A stretch of 64,000 nucleotides of DNA from Acidobacteriota bacterium (lineage in GTDB: Bacteria; Acidobacteriota; Vicinamibacteria; Vicinamibacterales; 2-12-FULL-66-21), in assembly GCA_016184105.1 (NCBI GenBank), contig JACPDI010000012.1, forward strand, positions 72,506 through 136,505, written 5' to 3'. Numbering within the stretch: position 1 is the stretch's first letter; every line of letters begins with the position of its first letter. The position numbers were made by a program, and so were the translations under genes. Positions 46,833 through 55,477 of the stretch are shown here, piece after piece. Under the pieces are notes generated by a model that saw only the letters and a program-made list of their open reading frames with translations, was not told the DNA's origin and did no database searches.

Positions 46833-46837
46833 ACCTT
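46796..46837. repeat. 14-bp minisatellite, right array (opposite orientation)
   Basis: Three copies of CGTCTTGAACCC(C/T)(T/C) at about 46797-46838, the last one degenerate, with looser copies back to 46775. The reverse complement, AGGGGTTCAAGACG, is the same family as the left array unit ACGGAAGGTTCAAA (shared GGTTCAA and ACG). The two arrays thus flank 46253-46795 in inverted orientation. Confidence 0.7.
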
Positions 46838-46840
46838 TCG

Positions 46841-49576
46841 TTACTTGAACTGCGCGAGCGTGATCCTATCCGGGTCGGGGTCGACGCGCCGGAGCTGCCC
46901 TTTGAGCGGCAGCGTGACCTCGGTACGACGCTCGCGGACGCGGATCTCGTGGGTATCCGACGCGCCCGAGACGTAGCGGACGGCCAGAGGAAACACCACG
47001 TCGAACAGCTCGGGTTGCTCCTGCTGGAAGACGAGGCGCACGACGGGCCCCCCGCTGCCCCCGCCCACGATCTGGTGATCGACGCGCACCGTTGGCAGGT
47101 CCGAGCTGAAAATCCACCCGTCGAAAAACCGATCCAACGTCTCACCCGACTCCGCCTCGAACGCCTTCCTCACGTCGTCGGTTCCCGCCTTGCGGAAGCG
47201 GGATTCGAAGTAGAGGCGCCGCAGCCCGCGGAAGAAGGCGGTGTCGCCGACGAGCCGCCGCAACATGTCGAGCACGACCGCCGACTTGTTGTAGAGGACC
47301 GCGCGGAAGGCGCGGCTGTCGCCGCGGATGTGGCCGAGGCGATACCCGAGGGAAATCGGTCCCTGGTTGCTGTAAGTGACGGCCCAACGGCGCATCTGCC
47401 GCAGCACGCTCATGAACGCGTCGGCCCCGCGTTCCTCCCTGCAATACAGCGCGGCGAAGTACTGCGCGAAGCCCTCGCTGATCCACTGCTCGTGGTAGTT
47501 CTGCCAGCCCACCGCCTGGCCCCACCACTGGTGCGCGATCTCGTGCGCGAGGAAGAACGACGGAAAACTCTCGAAGTTGACGGGATCGTTGCGCCACGTC
47601 AGGCTGCTCTGCACCGGCGGCTGGTTGAGGATCGCGAAGTAGGCCGGGCTGTGGCCGCCGGGCACCTCGCTCTCGGTCACCGCGAGCGTAAAGGCGGGGT
47701 ACGGCGTGTCCCCCGCGACGCCCGAGTAAAACTGGAACATCGCGGCCGCGCGTTCCTGGAACGTCCTGCCGCGCGACTCCTGGCGGGGATTGGACGTGAC
47801 AGCGAGGCGGACGAAGGTATCTGCAGCCCCGGCCTGGCTGCCGCTGCGCACGCTCGTCGCCGCCGATTCGGCCGACGGCGTCGTCATCCTGACGTTCAAC
47901 ACGTGCGGTCCGACGAAGCGGCTGATGACGCACGCCAGATAGCGGAGCGGCCGCCGCGCGTGAAAGGTGTACTGGCGCCAGCGCGTGTCGCCGCGCTCGA
48001 TCGGCGTGCTCACGGTGCGCGTCTCCGTCAGCTCGCCGCTGCCGACGCACGCGAGATCCTCCGGGACGGTGACGCGCAGCATTGCCGTCGCGTAGTCGGT
48101 GACCGGCGCCTGCGGATACCAGTGCGCGCGGTTGCTGTAGATGTAGCGACGCTCGGGCTGCGCCAGCGGGAAATCGGACACGAATTCCTGCGTCTGGTCC
48201 GGCGCGACCGCGATCGCCTCGCGGTCCAGGACCTGCGGCCCGAGACGGCCGGCGTAGGTCACCGTCAGCGACAACTGCTGGTCCTTGAACGCCATTGACG
48301 GCAGGCTGACGATGATGCTGTTCTGGCCGACGACGCGGAAAAAGAGGAGCCGGCCCAATTGTGGCGAGCCGATGGACTGGACCGCGAGCGATTCAGCCAG
48401 CTTCAGGGTGAGGGTGCCGATCGACGGGGCCCGCACTTTGAGCGCGATCGTCGTCCGTCCCTCGACCCACTCGCGATCGGGGTTGAACGTCGTCGCGACG
48501 TCGTAGCTCTGAATGTCGTAGTCGGCCAGGTCGTCTTCGTCGTAGAACCGCCCGCGTGATTCGAGCTTCTGGGGAGACGGATACAGGGCGATGTTGCGGC
48601 GCCGGCGCCGATCGAACAGCGTCACGTCCTCCGCTTCGCTCGACGAGCGAGCGACGGTCAGCGTCCCGTGCTTCTTCGTGCGGACTTCGGCGAGAAAGTC
48701 CCCATAGCCCGGCGTGAGCGACCAGTTGCTGCCCGGTGACAGGTCGGTGGCGATCGCGAAGCTCTGCCCGATCTGCGAGTCGAAGAAGGCCCGAGCGCCG
48801 CGCGCGTCCTTTTCAGTGCCCTCGGTGGCGGTCAGCGCGCCGGAGGAGACGCGTTCGGCGTACTCAGCCGGGTTCAGGCGGACAAGAGCGGTGTCGAACG
48901 ACGCCTCGAGCGTCTCGCTGCCCGCGAAGATCCGCACCTGGCGGCGCTCGGCAGCCGGCCCGGGCGAGAACCGCATCGTGCCGTTGCCCACGAGGACGAG
49001 CGCCGTCACTCCCGCCGCGGTTTCGGCGACGTACACACGCCCTTTCGGGAGGGTGAGCGAGAAATCGATCGAGGTAATCGTCAGATCGCGTGCGGCGAAC
49101 GGCCGCGCGGTCTCGAGCTGCAGCTGGGAGAGGCCGTCGAGCGACGAGATCTGCTCCTGCCCGGAGATGAACCAGCGCTGCTCGTCCTCGCGCGAGCGCC
49201 GCACGTCGAGCCGCCAGGTGACGATCCGCCCCGAGCGGCCGCGTTCGAAGAGCGCCTCGACCAGCAGCCGGTGCCCTTCGCCCGCCACCGCACCGACCAG
49301 CGGCTGGCGGTCGCGTTCGCGAATCGTGACCTTGGTCATGCCCCCGGCGAACAGGGGCTTTGCAAAGGCTTCAGCCGCTTCGCTGTTCGCCCCGGGCGCC
49401 ACGAGCGCGAGGTAGCCGTCGAGGCTCCCGCCCAGCAGGGCTTTCTCTATCTGCTGCAGGACGGTCGCGATCCCGTCGGTCGCAGGGGCGGTCTGCGCCG
49501 CGGCAGGGGCAAACGGCGCCGCGGCGGCAATGAACGCCAGCACTGCGATGCGCGCGCGCAGCAGGGAGGACACCAC
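46841..49576 (-). CDS. Secreted M1-family metallopeptidase
   Basis: 911 residues, GTG start. A signal peptide (RIAVLAFIAAAAPFAPAAAQ) is followed by about 350 residues of unassigned N-terminal domain, then an M1 aminopeptidase-like fold. The zinc site is complete: LAHEIAHQWWG near 680 with a downstream Glu in WISEGFAQYFAALY, 18-19 residues later. The canonical GAMEN exopeptidase motif is replaced by EVPGGHSPAY, so it may not be a classical aminopeptidase. Exported and likely periplasmic. It is last of a minus-strand run. Confidence 0.88.
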   Translation of the reverse strand: MVSSLLRARIAVLAFIAAAAPFAPAAAQTAPATDGIATVLQQIEKALLGGSLDGYLALVAPGANSEAAEAFAKPLFAGGMTKVTIRERDRQPLVGAVAGEGHRLLVEALFERGRSGRIVTWRLDVRRSREDEQRWFISGQEQISSLDGLSQLQLETARPFAARDLTITSIDFSLTLPKGRVYVAETAAGVTALVLVGNGTMRFSPGPAAERRQVRIFAGSETLEASFDTALVRLNPAEYAERVSSGALTATEGTEKDARGARAFFDSQIGQSFAIATDLSPGSNWSLTPGYGDFLAEVRTKKHGTLTVARSSSEAEDVTLFDRRRRRNIALYPSPQKLESRGRFYDEDDLADYDIQSYDVATTFNPDREWVEGRTTIALKVRAPSIGTLTLKLAESLAVQSIGSPQLGRLLFFRVVGQNSIIVSLPSMAFKDQQLSLTVTYAGRLGPQVLDREAIAVAPDQTQEFVSDFPLAQPERRYIYSNRAHWYPQAPVTDYATAMLRVTVPEDLACVGSGELTETRTVSTPIERGDTRWRQYTFHARRPLRYLACVISRFVGPHVLNVRMTTPSAESAATSVRSGSQAGAADTFVRLAVTSNPRQESRGRTFQERAAAMFQFYSGVAGDTPYPAFTLAVTESEVPGGHSPAYFAILNQPPVQSSLTWRNDPVNFESFPSFFLAHEIAHQWWGQAVGWQNYHEQWISEGFAQYFAALYCREERGADAFMSVLRQMRRWAVTYSNQGPISLGYRLGHIRGDSRAFRAVLYNKSAVVLDMLRRLVGDTAFFRGLRRLYFESRFRKAGTDDVRKAFEAESGETLDRFFDGWIFSSDLPTVRVDHQIVGGGSGGPVVRLVFQQEQPELFDVVFPLAVRYVSGASDTHEIRVRERRTEVTLPLKGQLRRVDPDPDRITLAQFK

Positions 49577-49584
49577 TCACCGTA

Positions 49585-50775
49585 TTAGACGCCGGCGGGC
49601 GCCGATTGTATCGATCGTTTCAGCAGCAGGACGGTCAGGTCATCCGCGAATCGCGTGTCCTGCGCGTGGCGCTCGACCGCTGAGAAGATGAAGCGGCCGG
49701 CGGCGGCCAGATCCCCGGCGGAGAGGTTGTTCAGCGCGCGCTCGAGTCCCGCGTCTTCGAAGGGGTCGCCGTCGGGGTTCTCGGCCTCGGTGATGCCGTC
49801 CGAATACAGGACGAGCAGATCCTCGGCGTCGAGCGTCGCGCGCTCGGTGACGTAGGTGGACTGTTCGAACATCCCGAGCGCGACGCCCGTCGCCGGCAGA
49901 CGCAGCGATTCTCCCGTCGCGGCGCGGCGGAGCAGCGGCGGCATGTGGCCGGCGTTCACGTAGGTGAGGTGGCCGCTCGCCGGATCGTAGATCCCAAAGA
50001 ACAGCGTGATGAAGCGCGACGGGGGCGCATGCCGCGCCACCTGCGCGTTCAGGCGCTGCACCAGGTCGCCGGGCTCGAGCGCTTCGTCCACGAGCGTGCG
50101 GAGAATCGCGAGAAGCAACGCCATCAGCAGTGCCGCTGGACTGCCCTTGCCCGCGACATCTCCGACCGCGATGGCGAGACGCCCGTCGGGCAGCGGCAGG
50201 ATGTCGTAAAAATCACCGCCCACGGTGTTCGCCGGCCGCGTCAGCCCGCACGCGGCGACCCCCGTCGCGCTCCATGTGCCCGCGGGCAGCATGGCCAGCT
50301 GGATGTCGCGCGCCACCTCGAGGTCCCCTTTGAGGGAAAGTCGATCCGCGACCTCGAGGAGGATCAGCAGGTTCAGGAGAATCAGGCTGCTGACGAGCCA
50401 CAGCGTTCCCGGCACCCACGTGGGTGCGGGAAGCCGGACGTCGAAGATGGGGACGCCGGCAACCGGGACCGTGCGCGGCCCGAATCCGCGAAACAGGCTG
50501 AACAGGCCGAACACCGCCGCGACGAGCGCCGCCGCGTAGAGCACGCGGCGCGGCGGCGAGAGCCGCATGGTGAAGGCGAGGAAGAGCAGCCGCGCGTGCA
50601 CCGCCCAGCGCTTGAACGCCGGCAGTTGCCGCATGGCATCGCGATCGATCCCCCGCGCGAAGAAGCGGTACGCCTCCGCCGTGTCCCTGGTCAGCAGCCG
50701 TTGAACGTCGTCGGCGGACAGATCTCCGGCGTAGTCGCCGAAGAACTTGCGGGCACGGGCGGTGAGCTTTCGCAT
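49585..50775 (-). CDS. Membrane-anchored SpoIIE-type serine phosphatase
   Basis: 396 residues from ATG 50775; a longer frame into the kbl gene is a shadow. The cytoplasmic N-terminus is followed by two membrane helices (VLYAAALVAAVFGLFSLF near 80; TLWLVSSLILLNLLILLEVA near 120). A PPM phosphatase follows: VARDIQLAMLP, NTVGGDFYDIL, IAVGDVAGKGSPAALLMALL, VLYSDGITEA and DDLTVLLLKR. It probably controls an anti-anti-sigma factor. Second SpoIIE-type phosphatase in the window; it lacks GAF domains. Confidence 0.92.
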   Translation of the reverse strand: MRKLTARARKFFGDYAGDLSADDVQRLLTRDTAEAYRFFARGIDRDAMRQLPAFKRWAVHARLLFLAFTMRLSPPRRVLYAAALVAAVFGLFSLFRGFGPRTVPVAGVPIFDVRLPAPTWVPGTLWLVSSLILLNLLILLEVADRLSLKGDLEVARDIQLAMLPAGTWSATGVAACGLTRPANTVGGDFYDILPLPDGRLAIAVGDVAGKGSPAALLMALLLAILRTLVDEALEPGDLVQRLNAQVARHAPPSRFITLFFGIYDPASGHLTYVNAGHMPPLLRRAATGESLRLPATGVALGMFEQSTYVTERATLDAEDLLVLYSDGITEAENPDGDPFEDAGLERALNNLSAGDLAAAGRFIFSAVERHAQDTRFADDLTVLLLKRSIQSAPAGV

Positions 50776-50810
50776 GAACGTAGTTTTTCTTGGTTTTACC
50801 TTTTGCCTTT
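50776..50810. repeat. Short AAAGGCAAAAGGTAAAACC repeat-like spacer
   Basis: Minus-strand reading shows AAAGGCAAAAGGTAAAACC between kbl and the phosphatase gene, similar to the spacer at 26520-26550. AT-rich for this genome. Confidence 0.4.
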
Positions 50811-52004
50811 CTAAATTATCCCCAGCTCCCTCCCGACCTTCGCGAACACGTCGAGCGCGAACTGCAGCTCCTCGCGGGTGTGCGTCGCGGTGACGATCGT
50901 CCGGACGCGCGCCTTGTCTCGCGCGACGGTCGGGAACGCGATGCCCTGCGCGAAGACGCCTTCCTCGAACAACCGGTCGGAGAGCCTCATCGCCAGCGCG
51001 CCCTCGCCGGCGATCACCGGCGTAATCGGGCTCTCGCTGATGCCGGTGTTGAACCCGAGCTTCTGGAGACCGGCCTTGAAGAAGCGCGTATTCTCCCAGA
51101 GCCGGTCGATGATCTGCGGTTCTTCGAGAAGCACGTCGATGGCGGCGATGCACGAGGCGGCGACCGAGGGAGGGTGAGACGTCGAGAACAGGAACGGCCG
51201 TGCGCGGTGATGCAGGAACTCGACGAGGTTGCGGCTGCCGGCCACGTAGCCGCCAAGCGCGCCGACTGCCTTCGAGAGCGTCCCGACCTGCACGTGCACG
51301 CGGCCGTGGCAGTTGAAGTGATCGATCGTGCCCCGTCCGTTCTGTCCGAACACGCCGCTCGCGTGCGCGTCGTCGACCATCATGATCGCGCCGTGCTCCT
51401 CGGCGGCCGCGCAGAGATCCGGCAGCGGCCCGACGTCCCCGTCCATGCTGAACACGCCGTCGGTGATGAGGAGCCTGCGCGGGCCGGCGGGCAGATCCTG
51501 GAGGATCTTGCGCGCGGCCGCGACGTCGCGATGCGCGAAGACCTTGATCGTGGCGCGGCTCAGCCGGGCCCCGTCGATGATGCTCGCGTGGTTCAATTCG
51601 TCGGAGACGATGAAATCGTCTTTCGAGAGGACGGCGGACACCGTGCCCGCGTTGGCGGCGAAGCCACTCTGGAACACGACGACCGCTTCCGTCTTCTTGA
51701 ACTCGGCGAGCTTCCGCTCGAGCTCCATGTGGATGTCCATCGTGCCGGCGATGGTGCGCACCGAGCCGGTGCCGGCGCCATATTTCTCGAGCGCCGCGCG
51801 CGCCCGCTCGCGCAGCCGAGGGTGAGTCGTCAATCCGAGGTAGTTGTTGGACGACAGGTTGACGACCGATCGGCCGTCGAAGGTCGTGCGCGCTTTCTGT
51901 TCATCCCCCAGGATGCGAAGGCGCCGATAGAGGCCCTGCTGTTTGAGTGAATCAAGCTCCTCGCCGAGATACGCGAGGGGATCGGTTCGCTGCGAGATGG
52001 CCAT
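50811..52004 (-). CDS. kbl: 2-amino-3-ketobutyrate CoA ligase / glycine C-acetyltransferase (alpha-oxoamine synthase family)
   Basis: 397 residues. PLP-dependent alpha-oxoamine synthase: SSNNYLGLTTHPRL near 51, GAGTGSVRTIAGTMDIHMELE near 76, VDDAHASGVFG near 210 and PLP-Lys in VGTLSKAVGALGGYV near 245. Length and the TIAGTMDIHMELE motif favour Kbl; BioF and serine palmitoyltransferase are close relatives and cannot be excluded. Kbl cleaves 2-amino-3-ketobutyrate to glycine and acetyl-CoA in threonine degradation; the usual partner Tdh is not in the window. Confidence 0.85.
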   Translation of the reverse strand: MAISQRTDPLAYLGEELDSLKQQGLYRRLRILGDEQKARTTFDGRSVVNLSSNNYLGLTTHPRLRERARAALEKYGAGTGSVRTIAGTMDIHMELERKLAEFKKTEAVVVFQSGFAANAGTVSAVLSKDDFIVSDELNHASIIDGARLSRATIKVFAHRDVAAARKILQDLPAGPRRLLITDGVFSMDGDVGPLPDLCAAAEEHGAIMMVDDAHASGVFGQNGRGTIDHFNCHGRVHVQVGTLSKAVGALGGYVAGSRNLVEFLHHRARPFLFSTSHPPSVAASCIAAIDVLLEEPQIIDRLWENTRFFKAGLQKLGFNTGISESPITPVIAGEGALAMRLSDRLFEEGVFAQGIAFPTVARDKARVRTIVTATHTREELQFALDVFAKVGRELGII

Positions 52005-52042
52005 GATTGGCCAAGTATACGCCGCGCGTCAGCCCGCGTAGA

Positions 52043-52086
52043 GCCGTGCGGCCACGGCAGGATCGACGCGTGCCCGCGCGGGCACG
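52043..52086 (-). terminator. Paired hairpins after the AI-2E transporter gene
   Basis: A perfect 18-bp palindrome (CGTGCCCGCGCGGGCACG, 52069-52086) directly follows the AI-2E stop codon, and a second hairpin (GCCGTG-CGGC-CACGGC, 52043-52058) follows. Neither has a T-tract, so termination would need Rho or act as a stability element or partial terminator before kbl. Confidence 0.5.
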
Positions 52087-53091
52087 TCAGTCCTGCTTGC
52101 CGATCGTTTCCTGGTAGATGACCTGCAGGATGGCCGCGGTGGGGATGGCGAGGATCGCGCCGAGCACGCCGAGCAGGTTCCCGCCGATGAGCAGCGACAC
52201 GATCACCGTGACGGCGCTCACGCCGACCTGCCGCGACATGATCTTGGGCACGAGCACGTGGTTCTCGAGCTGCTGCTGCAGCAGGTAGAAGAGCGCGACC
52301 ATGAGCGCCTTCTGGTAGGAGATGGTCAGGGCCACGGCGATGCCGGGTACCGCCGCGATGATCGGGCCGACGACGGGGATCATCTCGCCGACGCCGGCGA
52401 TGAGCGCCAGGACGTAGAAGTACGGCACGCCCAGGATCCAGAGCCCGATGGCCGCGGTCGTGCCGATGGTGGCGGCCAGCAGCAGCTGGCCGTTGAGCCA
52501 CGCGCTGACCTTGCGTGTCGCCTCGGCCGATGCGTTCGCAATCTGTGCGCGTCGCGGCTTCGGGAACAGCCGCAGGAACGTATTGCGCAGGCTGTCGGCC
52601 TCGAGCAGGAGATAGAACGTCAGGATGAGAATCGTCAGCACGCCAGCGAGGCCGCCGACGATCCCAAGCGCGGCGCCCGTGATCGTGCCCACCGCGCCGC
52701 TCGTGCCGGGCGCCTGTTCGACCGCCTCGCGCAGCGTGAGACGCTCCCGCAGGAGGCCTCTGTCGATCAGGTACTCCTGCGCGCGGTCGAACATGCGCGG
52801 CGCGGCATCCCAGAGTCCCTTCGCCTGCTCGATGAGCGGCGGGGCGACGAGCGAAATCACGATCGCCGCCGAGCCGAGGATCACGACGTACAGCAGCAGG
52901 ATGGCAAGCCAGCGGGGAATCCGGCGCTGCCGCTCGATCAGGCGCACCACGGGCGAGAAACCGATCGCGAGCAGCCCCGAGATGTAGATGAGCAGCAGGA
53001 CATGCCGCACGAGAAACGCGGCATAGAGGATCGCGACGGCGAGGGCCGCCACCGCGATCGTCCAGAGGATCGTCTGCTTCTGATCGCTCAC
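52087..53091 (-). CDS. AI-2E family transporter (TqsA/PerM-like membrane protein)
   Basis: 334 residues with seven to eight membrane helices, GTG start. The family pattern includes IAVAALAVAILYAAFLVRHVLLLIYISGLLAIGFSPVV at the N-terminus. YVLALIAGVGEMIPVVGPIIAAVPGI and the C-terminal QQQLENHVLVPKIMSRQVGVSAVTVIVSLLIGGNLLGVLGAILAIPTAA are typical. Members export autoinducer-2, or act as ion antiporters; substrate unknown here. It begins immediately after the aminotransferase stop, so the two are cotranscribed. Confidence 0.9.
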   Translation of the reverse strand: MSDQKQTILWTIAVAALAVAILYAAFLVRHVLLLIYISGLLAIGFSPVVRLIERQRRIPRWLAILLLYVVILGSAAIVISLVAPPLIEQAKGLWDAAPRMFDRAQEYLIDRGLLRERLTLREAVEQAPGTSGAVGTITGAALGIVGGLAGVLTILILTFYLLLEADSLRNTFLRLFPKPRRAQIANASAEATRKVSAWLNGQLLLAATIGTTAAIGLWILGVPYFYVLALIAGVGEMIPVVGPIIAAVPGIAVALTISYQKALMVALFYLLQQQLENHVLVPKIMSRQVGVSAVTVIVSLLIGGNLLGVLGAILAIPTAAILQVIYQETIGKQD

Positions 53092-54312
53092 TCAGCGCCC
53101 GAGGAAATCACGCGTGAAGGCCGCCATCGCATCGTAGACCCCGCTCAGCTCTTCCGGCGCGGCGAGAAAGACGAGACGCATGAATCCCTGCTCAGCGGGC
53201 AGCCCGAATCCGGAGCCGTAGACGCAGAGCACGCCGGTCGCGCGAAGCAGTCCGAGCACGTAGTCTTCGTCCGTCCGCCCCGGCGGAAGCTCCACCCGCG
53301 GCATCGCGTAGAAGGCCGCCGCCGGCGGGACGCACGAGATGCCCGGGATCGCGTTGAGCCGCGACGTGGTGAGCGCCGCGCGCTCGCGCAACGCCGCGCG
53401 AAACACCGCCTGGTGCGAGCGGTCGCCGGTGAGCGCGGCGACGATGGCGTGCTGCATGGGACCGGCCGCGCAGAGACGGCCGTCGGCGAGCTTCTTGATG
53501 GCGTCGAGCACACCGTCCAGCCGCGCGTTCCCTCCGACCGCCATCCAGCCGGCGCGCCAGCCAGGCGCGAGGTACGCCTTCGAGAGCGACGAGAACGAAA
53601 TAATCGCCGCATCCCGGTCGAGGCTGGCCAGGGCGGGCACGGGACCGTCGTAGGCCAGATCGCCGTACACCTCGTCGGCGAGGATCGGGATGCCGTGCGA
53701 CTCCGCCAGCGCGATCAGCTGCAGCCGAACGTCGGGCGGATACACGGATCCGGTCGGATTGTTCGGATCGATCACGACCAGCGCGCGCGTGCCCGGGTTG
53801 ATCAGGGTGCGCATGTGATCGAGGTCGGGCAGCCAGCCGCGCGACGGGTCGACGCGGTAGTACGCGGGCGTCGCGCCGATCTTCGCCAGGACGGCGGTGT
53901 ACAGCGGGTAGGTCGGCAGCGGCACGAGGACCTCGGTGCCGGGATCCACCAGCGCCTGGAGCGCGATCTCGATGCCTTCCGAGGTGCCCGACGTGATCAC
54001 CACGCGGCCGGCGTCCACCGGCATGCCGCGCGAGGTCAGCTCGGCGGCGACGGCCTCGCGCGCGGGCGGAATCCCGGGCGACGGGGTATACCCGTTGTGA
54101 CCGTCCCGTATCGCCCGCGTGACCGCTTCGACGAGGTGTGGAGGAGTGTGAAAGCCGAAGGGGATCGGGTCGCCAATATTGAGGTACCGGACCTTTCGCC
54201 CGGCCGCCTCGACCTTGCGCGCCTCCGCCACGATATTGCGGATCGCGTAGACGAACCCCCCAATCCGGCCTGCCACAGGGATGGCTGCGGCCGTTCGCGT
54301 ACTCATTAGCAA
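53092..54312 (-). CDS. Pyridoxal-phosphate aminotransferase class I/II (AlaA/AspB-like)
   Basis: 406 residues. Fold-type I features: NIGDPIPFGFHTPPHLVEA near 45, ITSGTSEGIEIALQAL near 107, IDPNNPTGSVYPP near 170 and the PLP-Lys in SFSSLSKAYLAPGWRAGWM near 247, with conserved Arg after it. Closest in pattern to alanine/valine-pyruvate-type aminotransferases; the amino acid substrate cannot be fixed from sequence alone. Divergent from the VWA gene and followed without gap by the AI-2E transporter. Confidence 0.88.
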   Translation of the reverse strand: MLMSTRTAAAIPVAGRIGGFVYAIRNIVAEARKVEAAGRKVRYLNIGDPIPFGFHTPPHLVEAVTRAIRDGHNGYTPSPGIPPAREAVAAELTSRGMPVDAGRVVITSGTSEGIEIALQALVDPGTEVLVPLPTYPLYTAVLAKIGATPAYYRVDPSRGWLPDLDHMRTLINPGTRALVVIDPNNPTGSVYPPDVRLQLIALAESHGIPILADEVYGDLAYDGPVPALASLDRDAAIISFSSLSKAYLAPGWRAGWMAVGGNARLDGVLDAIKKLADGRLCAAGPMQHAIVAALTGDRSHQAVFRAALRERAALTTSRLNAIPGISCVPPAAAFYAMPRVELPPGRTDEDYVLGLLRATGVLCVYGSGFGLPAEQGFMRLVFLAAPEELSGVYDAMAAFTRDFLGR

Positions 54313-54378
54313 GAGATGTTAGCTGCGTAAGTTTGTGCTGGCAATCAGCTGGATCATGCACTTTTTACACGACCATGA

Positions 54379-55437
54379 GTGTTTCCGCCGGCGAAACCGA
54401 CCGAAATCCGCGAAATCATTAGGAAATTCGCCGATCGAAAGCTGGCGCGGACCTTGGTGGTGTCGTGCTGCGTGAGGACTGCGACCTCAGCGTTGCTCGC
54501 GTGCCTGCTCATCTCGCCGGGACCAGCTCCGAGCGCAACCGAGGCGACGCGCGCAACCGGACCCGTGGACGCCGTCCCGGCGGGACAGGCGGCCCCGCGC
54601 TTCCGCAGCTCGGTGCAGATGGTCACGGTCGCGGCGGTGGTCCGCGATCGAAAAGGGCGCTTCATGCGCAACCTGACGCGGCACGACGTGCAGGTGCTCG
54701 ACAAGGGAGCGCCGCGCGCCATCAGCGACTTCCGCGTCGACGTGGAGGCCCCGGTGAGCATCGCCCTGCTGTTCGATGAAAGCGGGAGCATGAGCGTGTC
54801 CTCGAAGGCGCTGGCGGCGCGCGCCGCCGCGGCGCACATTCTTGCGACGCTGGATCCCAGGCGCGACGAGGTCGCGGTCTTCGCGTTCGACTCCCGGCTC
54901 ACGGCGACCGAGCCGTTCACCTCCGACATCGAAGGCGTGAAGACACGCCTGAAGAGCGCGGAGCCATTTGGGACGACGGCGTTGTTCGATGCGGTGGCGG
55001 CCGCGGCGGCGCGCATGGCGGAACGCGGCGCGCGCCGCAAGGCGATTGTGGTCCTCACCGACGGCGTCGACACGGCCAGCCAACTGCGGCCCGAGGAAGT
55101 CTCCCGCGCGGCGAGCGCCATCGACGTGCCGGTCTACGTGCTCGCGGTCGTGTCACCGCTCGATCATCCGGGCGCCGACACGGCGGTCGAGACGCAGTTC
55201 GAGGAATCGGCCGCGGATCTCGCCAACCTGGCGCAATGGACGGGGGGCGACGTGCTCACCGCCAGCGTGCCGGCGCACGCGAGCGTCGCGGCGCGGCAGA
55301 TCGTCTCGGAGCTCCGGCACCAGTACGTGATCGCGTTCGAATCGGGGACCGAGCCCGGGTGGCACCCGATCGAAGTTCGAGTGAAGGAGCGCAGCGCGGT
55401 GGTACGCGCGCGCAGCGGATACGTGGTGAGGTCGTAA
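54379..55437 (+). CDS. Acidobacterial-type VWFA-related secreted protein
   Basis: Up to 352 residues. GTG 54379 gives a long basic N-terminus; GTG 54472 would leave a classical signal peptide (RTATSALLACLLISPGPAPSA), so the true start may be 54472. A short beta-rich N-terminal segment (VTVAAVVRDRKGRFMRNLTRHDVQVLDKG) precedes a VWA domain with an intact MIDAS motif (LLFDESGSMS near 134, later TDGVDTASQ). This domain order is the TIGR03436 acidobacterial VWFA-related type. It would be extracytoplasmic and metal-binding. Confidence 0.85.
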   Translation: MFPPAKPTEIREIIRKFADRKLARTLVVSCCVRTATSALLACLLISPGPAPSATEATRATGPVDAVPAGQAAPRFRSSVQMVTVAAVVRDRKGRFMRNLTRHDVQVLDKGAPRAISDFRVDVEAPVSIALLFDESGSMSVSSKALAARAAAAHILATLDPRRDEVAVFAFDSRLTATEPFTSDIEGVKTRLKSAEPFGTTALFDAVAAAAARMAERGARRKAIVVLTDGVDTASQLRPEEVSRAASAIDVPVYVLAVVSPLDHPGADTAVETQFEESAADLANLAQWTGGDVLTASVPAHASVAARQIVSELRHQYVIAFESGTEPGWHPIEVRVKERSAVVRARSGYVVRS

Positions 55438-55477
55438 GGTCCGGCAGACGTCCGGGCCGTTTGGGAGGCACTAGCAC

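Noticed and set aside
49585-51153. SpoIIE phosphatase extended upstream into the kbl gene
   Set aside because: The extra 126 codons are a shadow of kbl on the same strand in another frame; a good ATG with membrane-protein context is at 50775.
50811-52004. BioF (8-amino-7-oxononanoate synthase)
   Set aside because: Same fold, but motifs and length fit Kbl better and no other biotin gene is adjacent; kept as an alternative in the entry.
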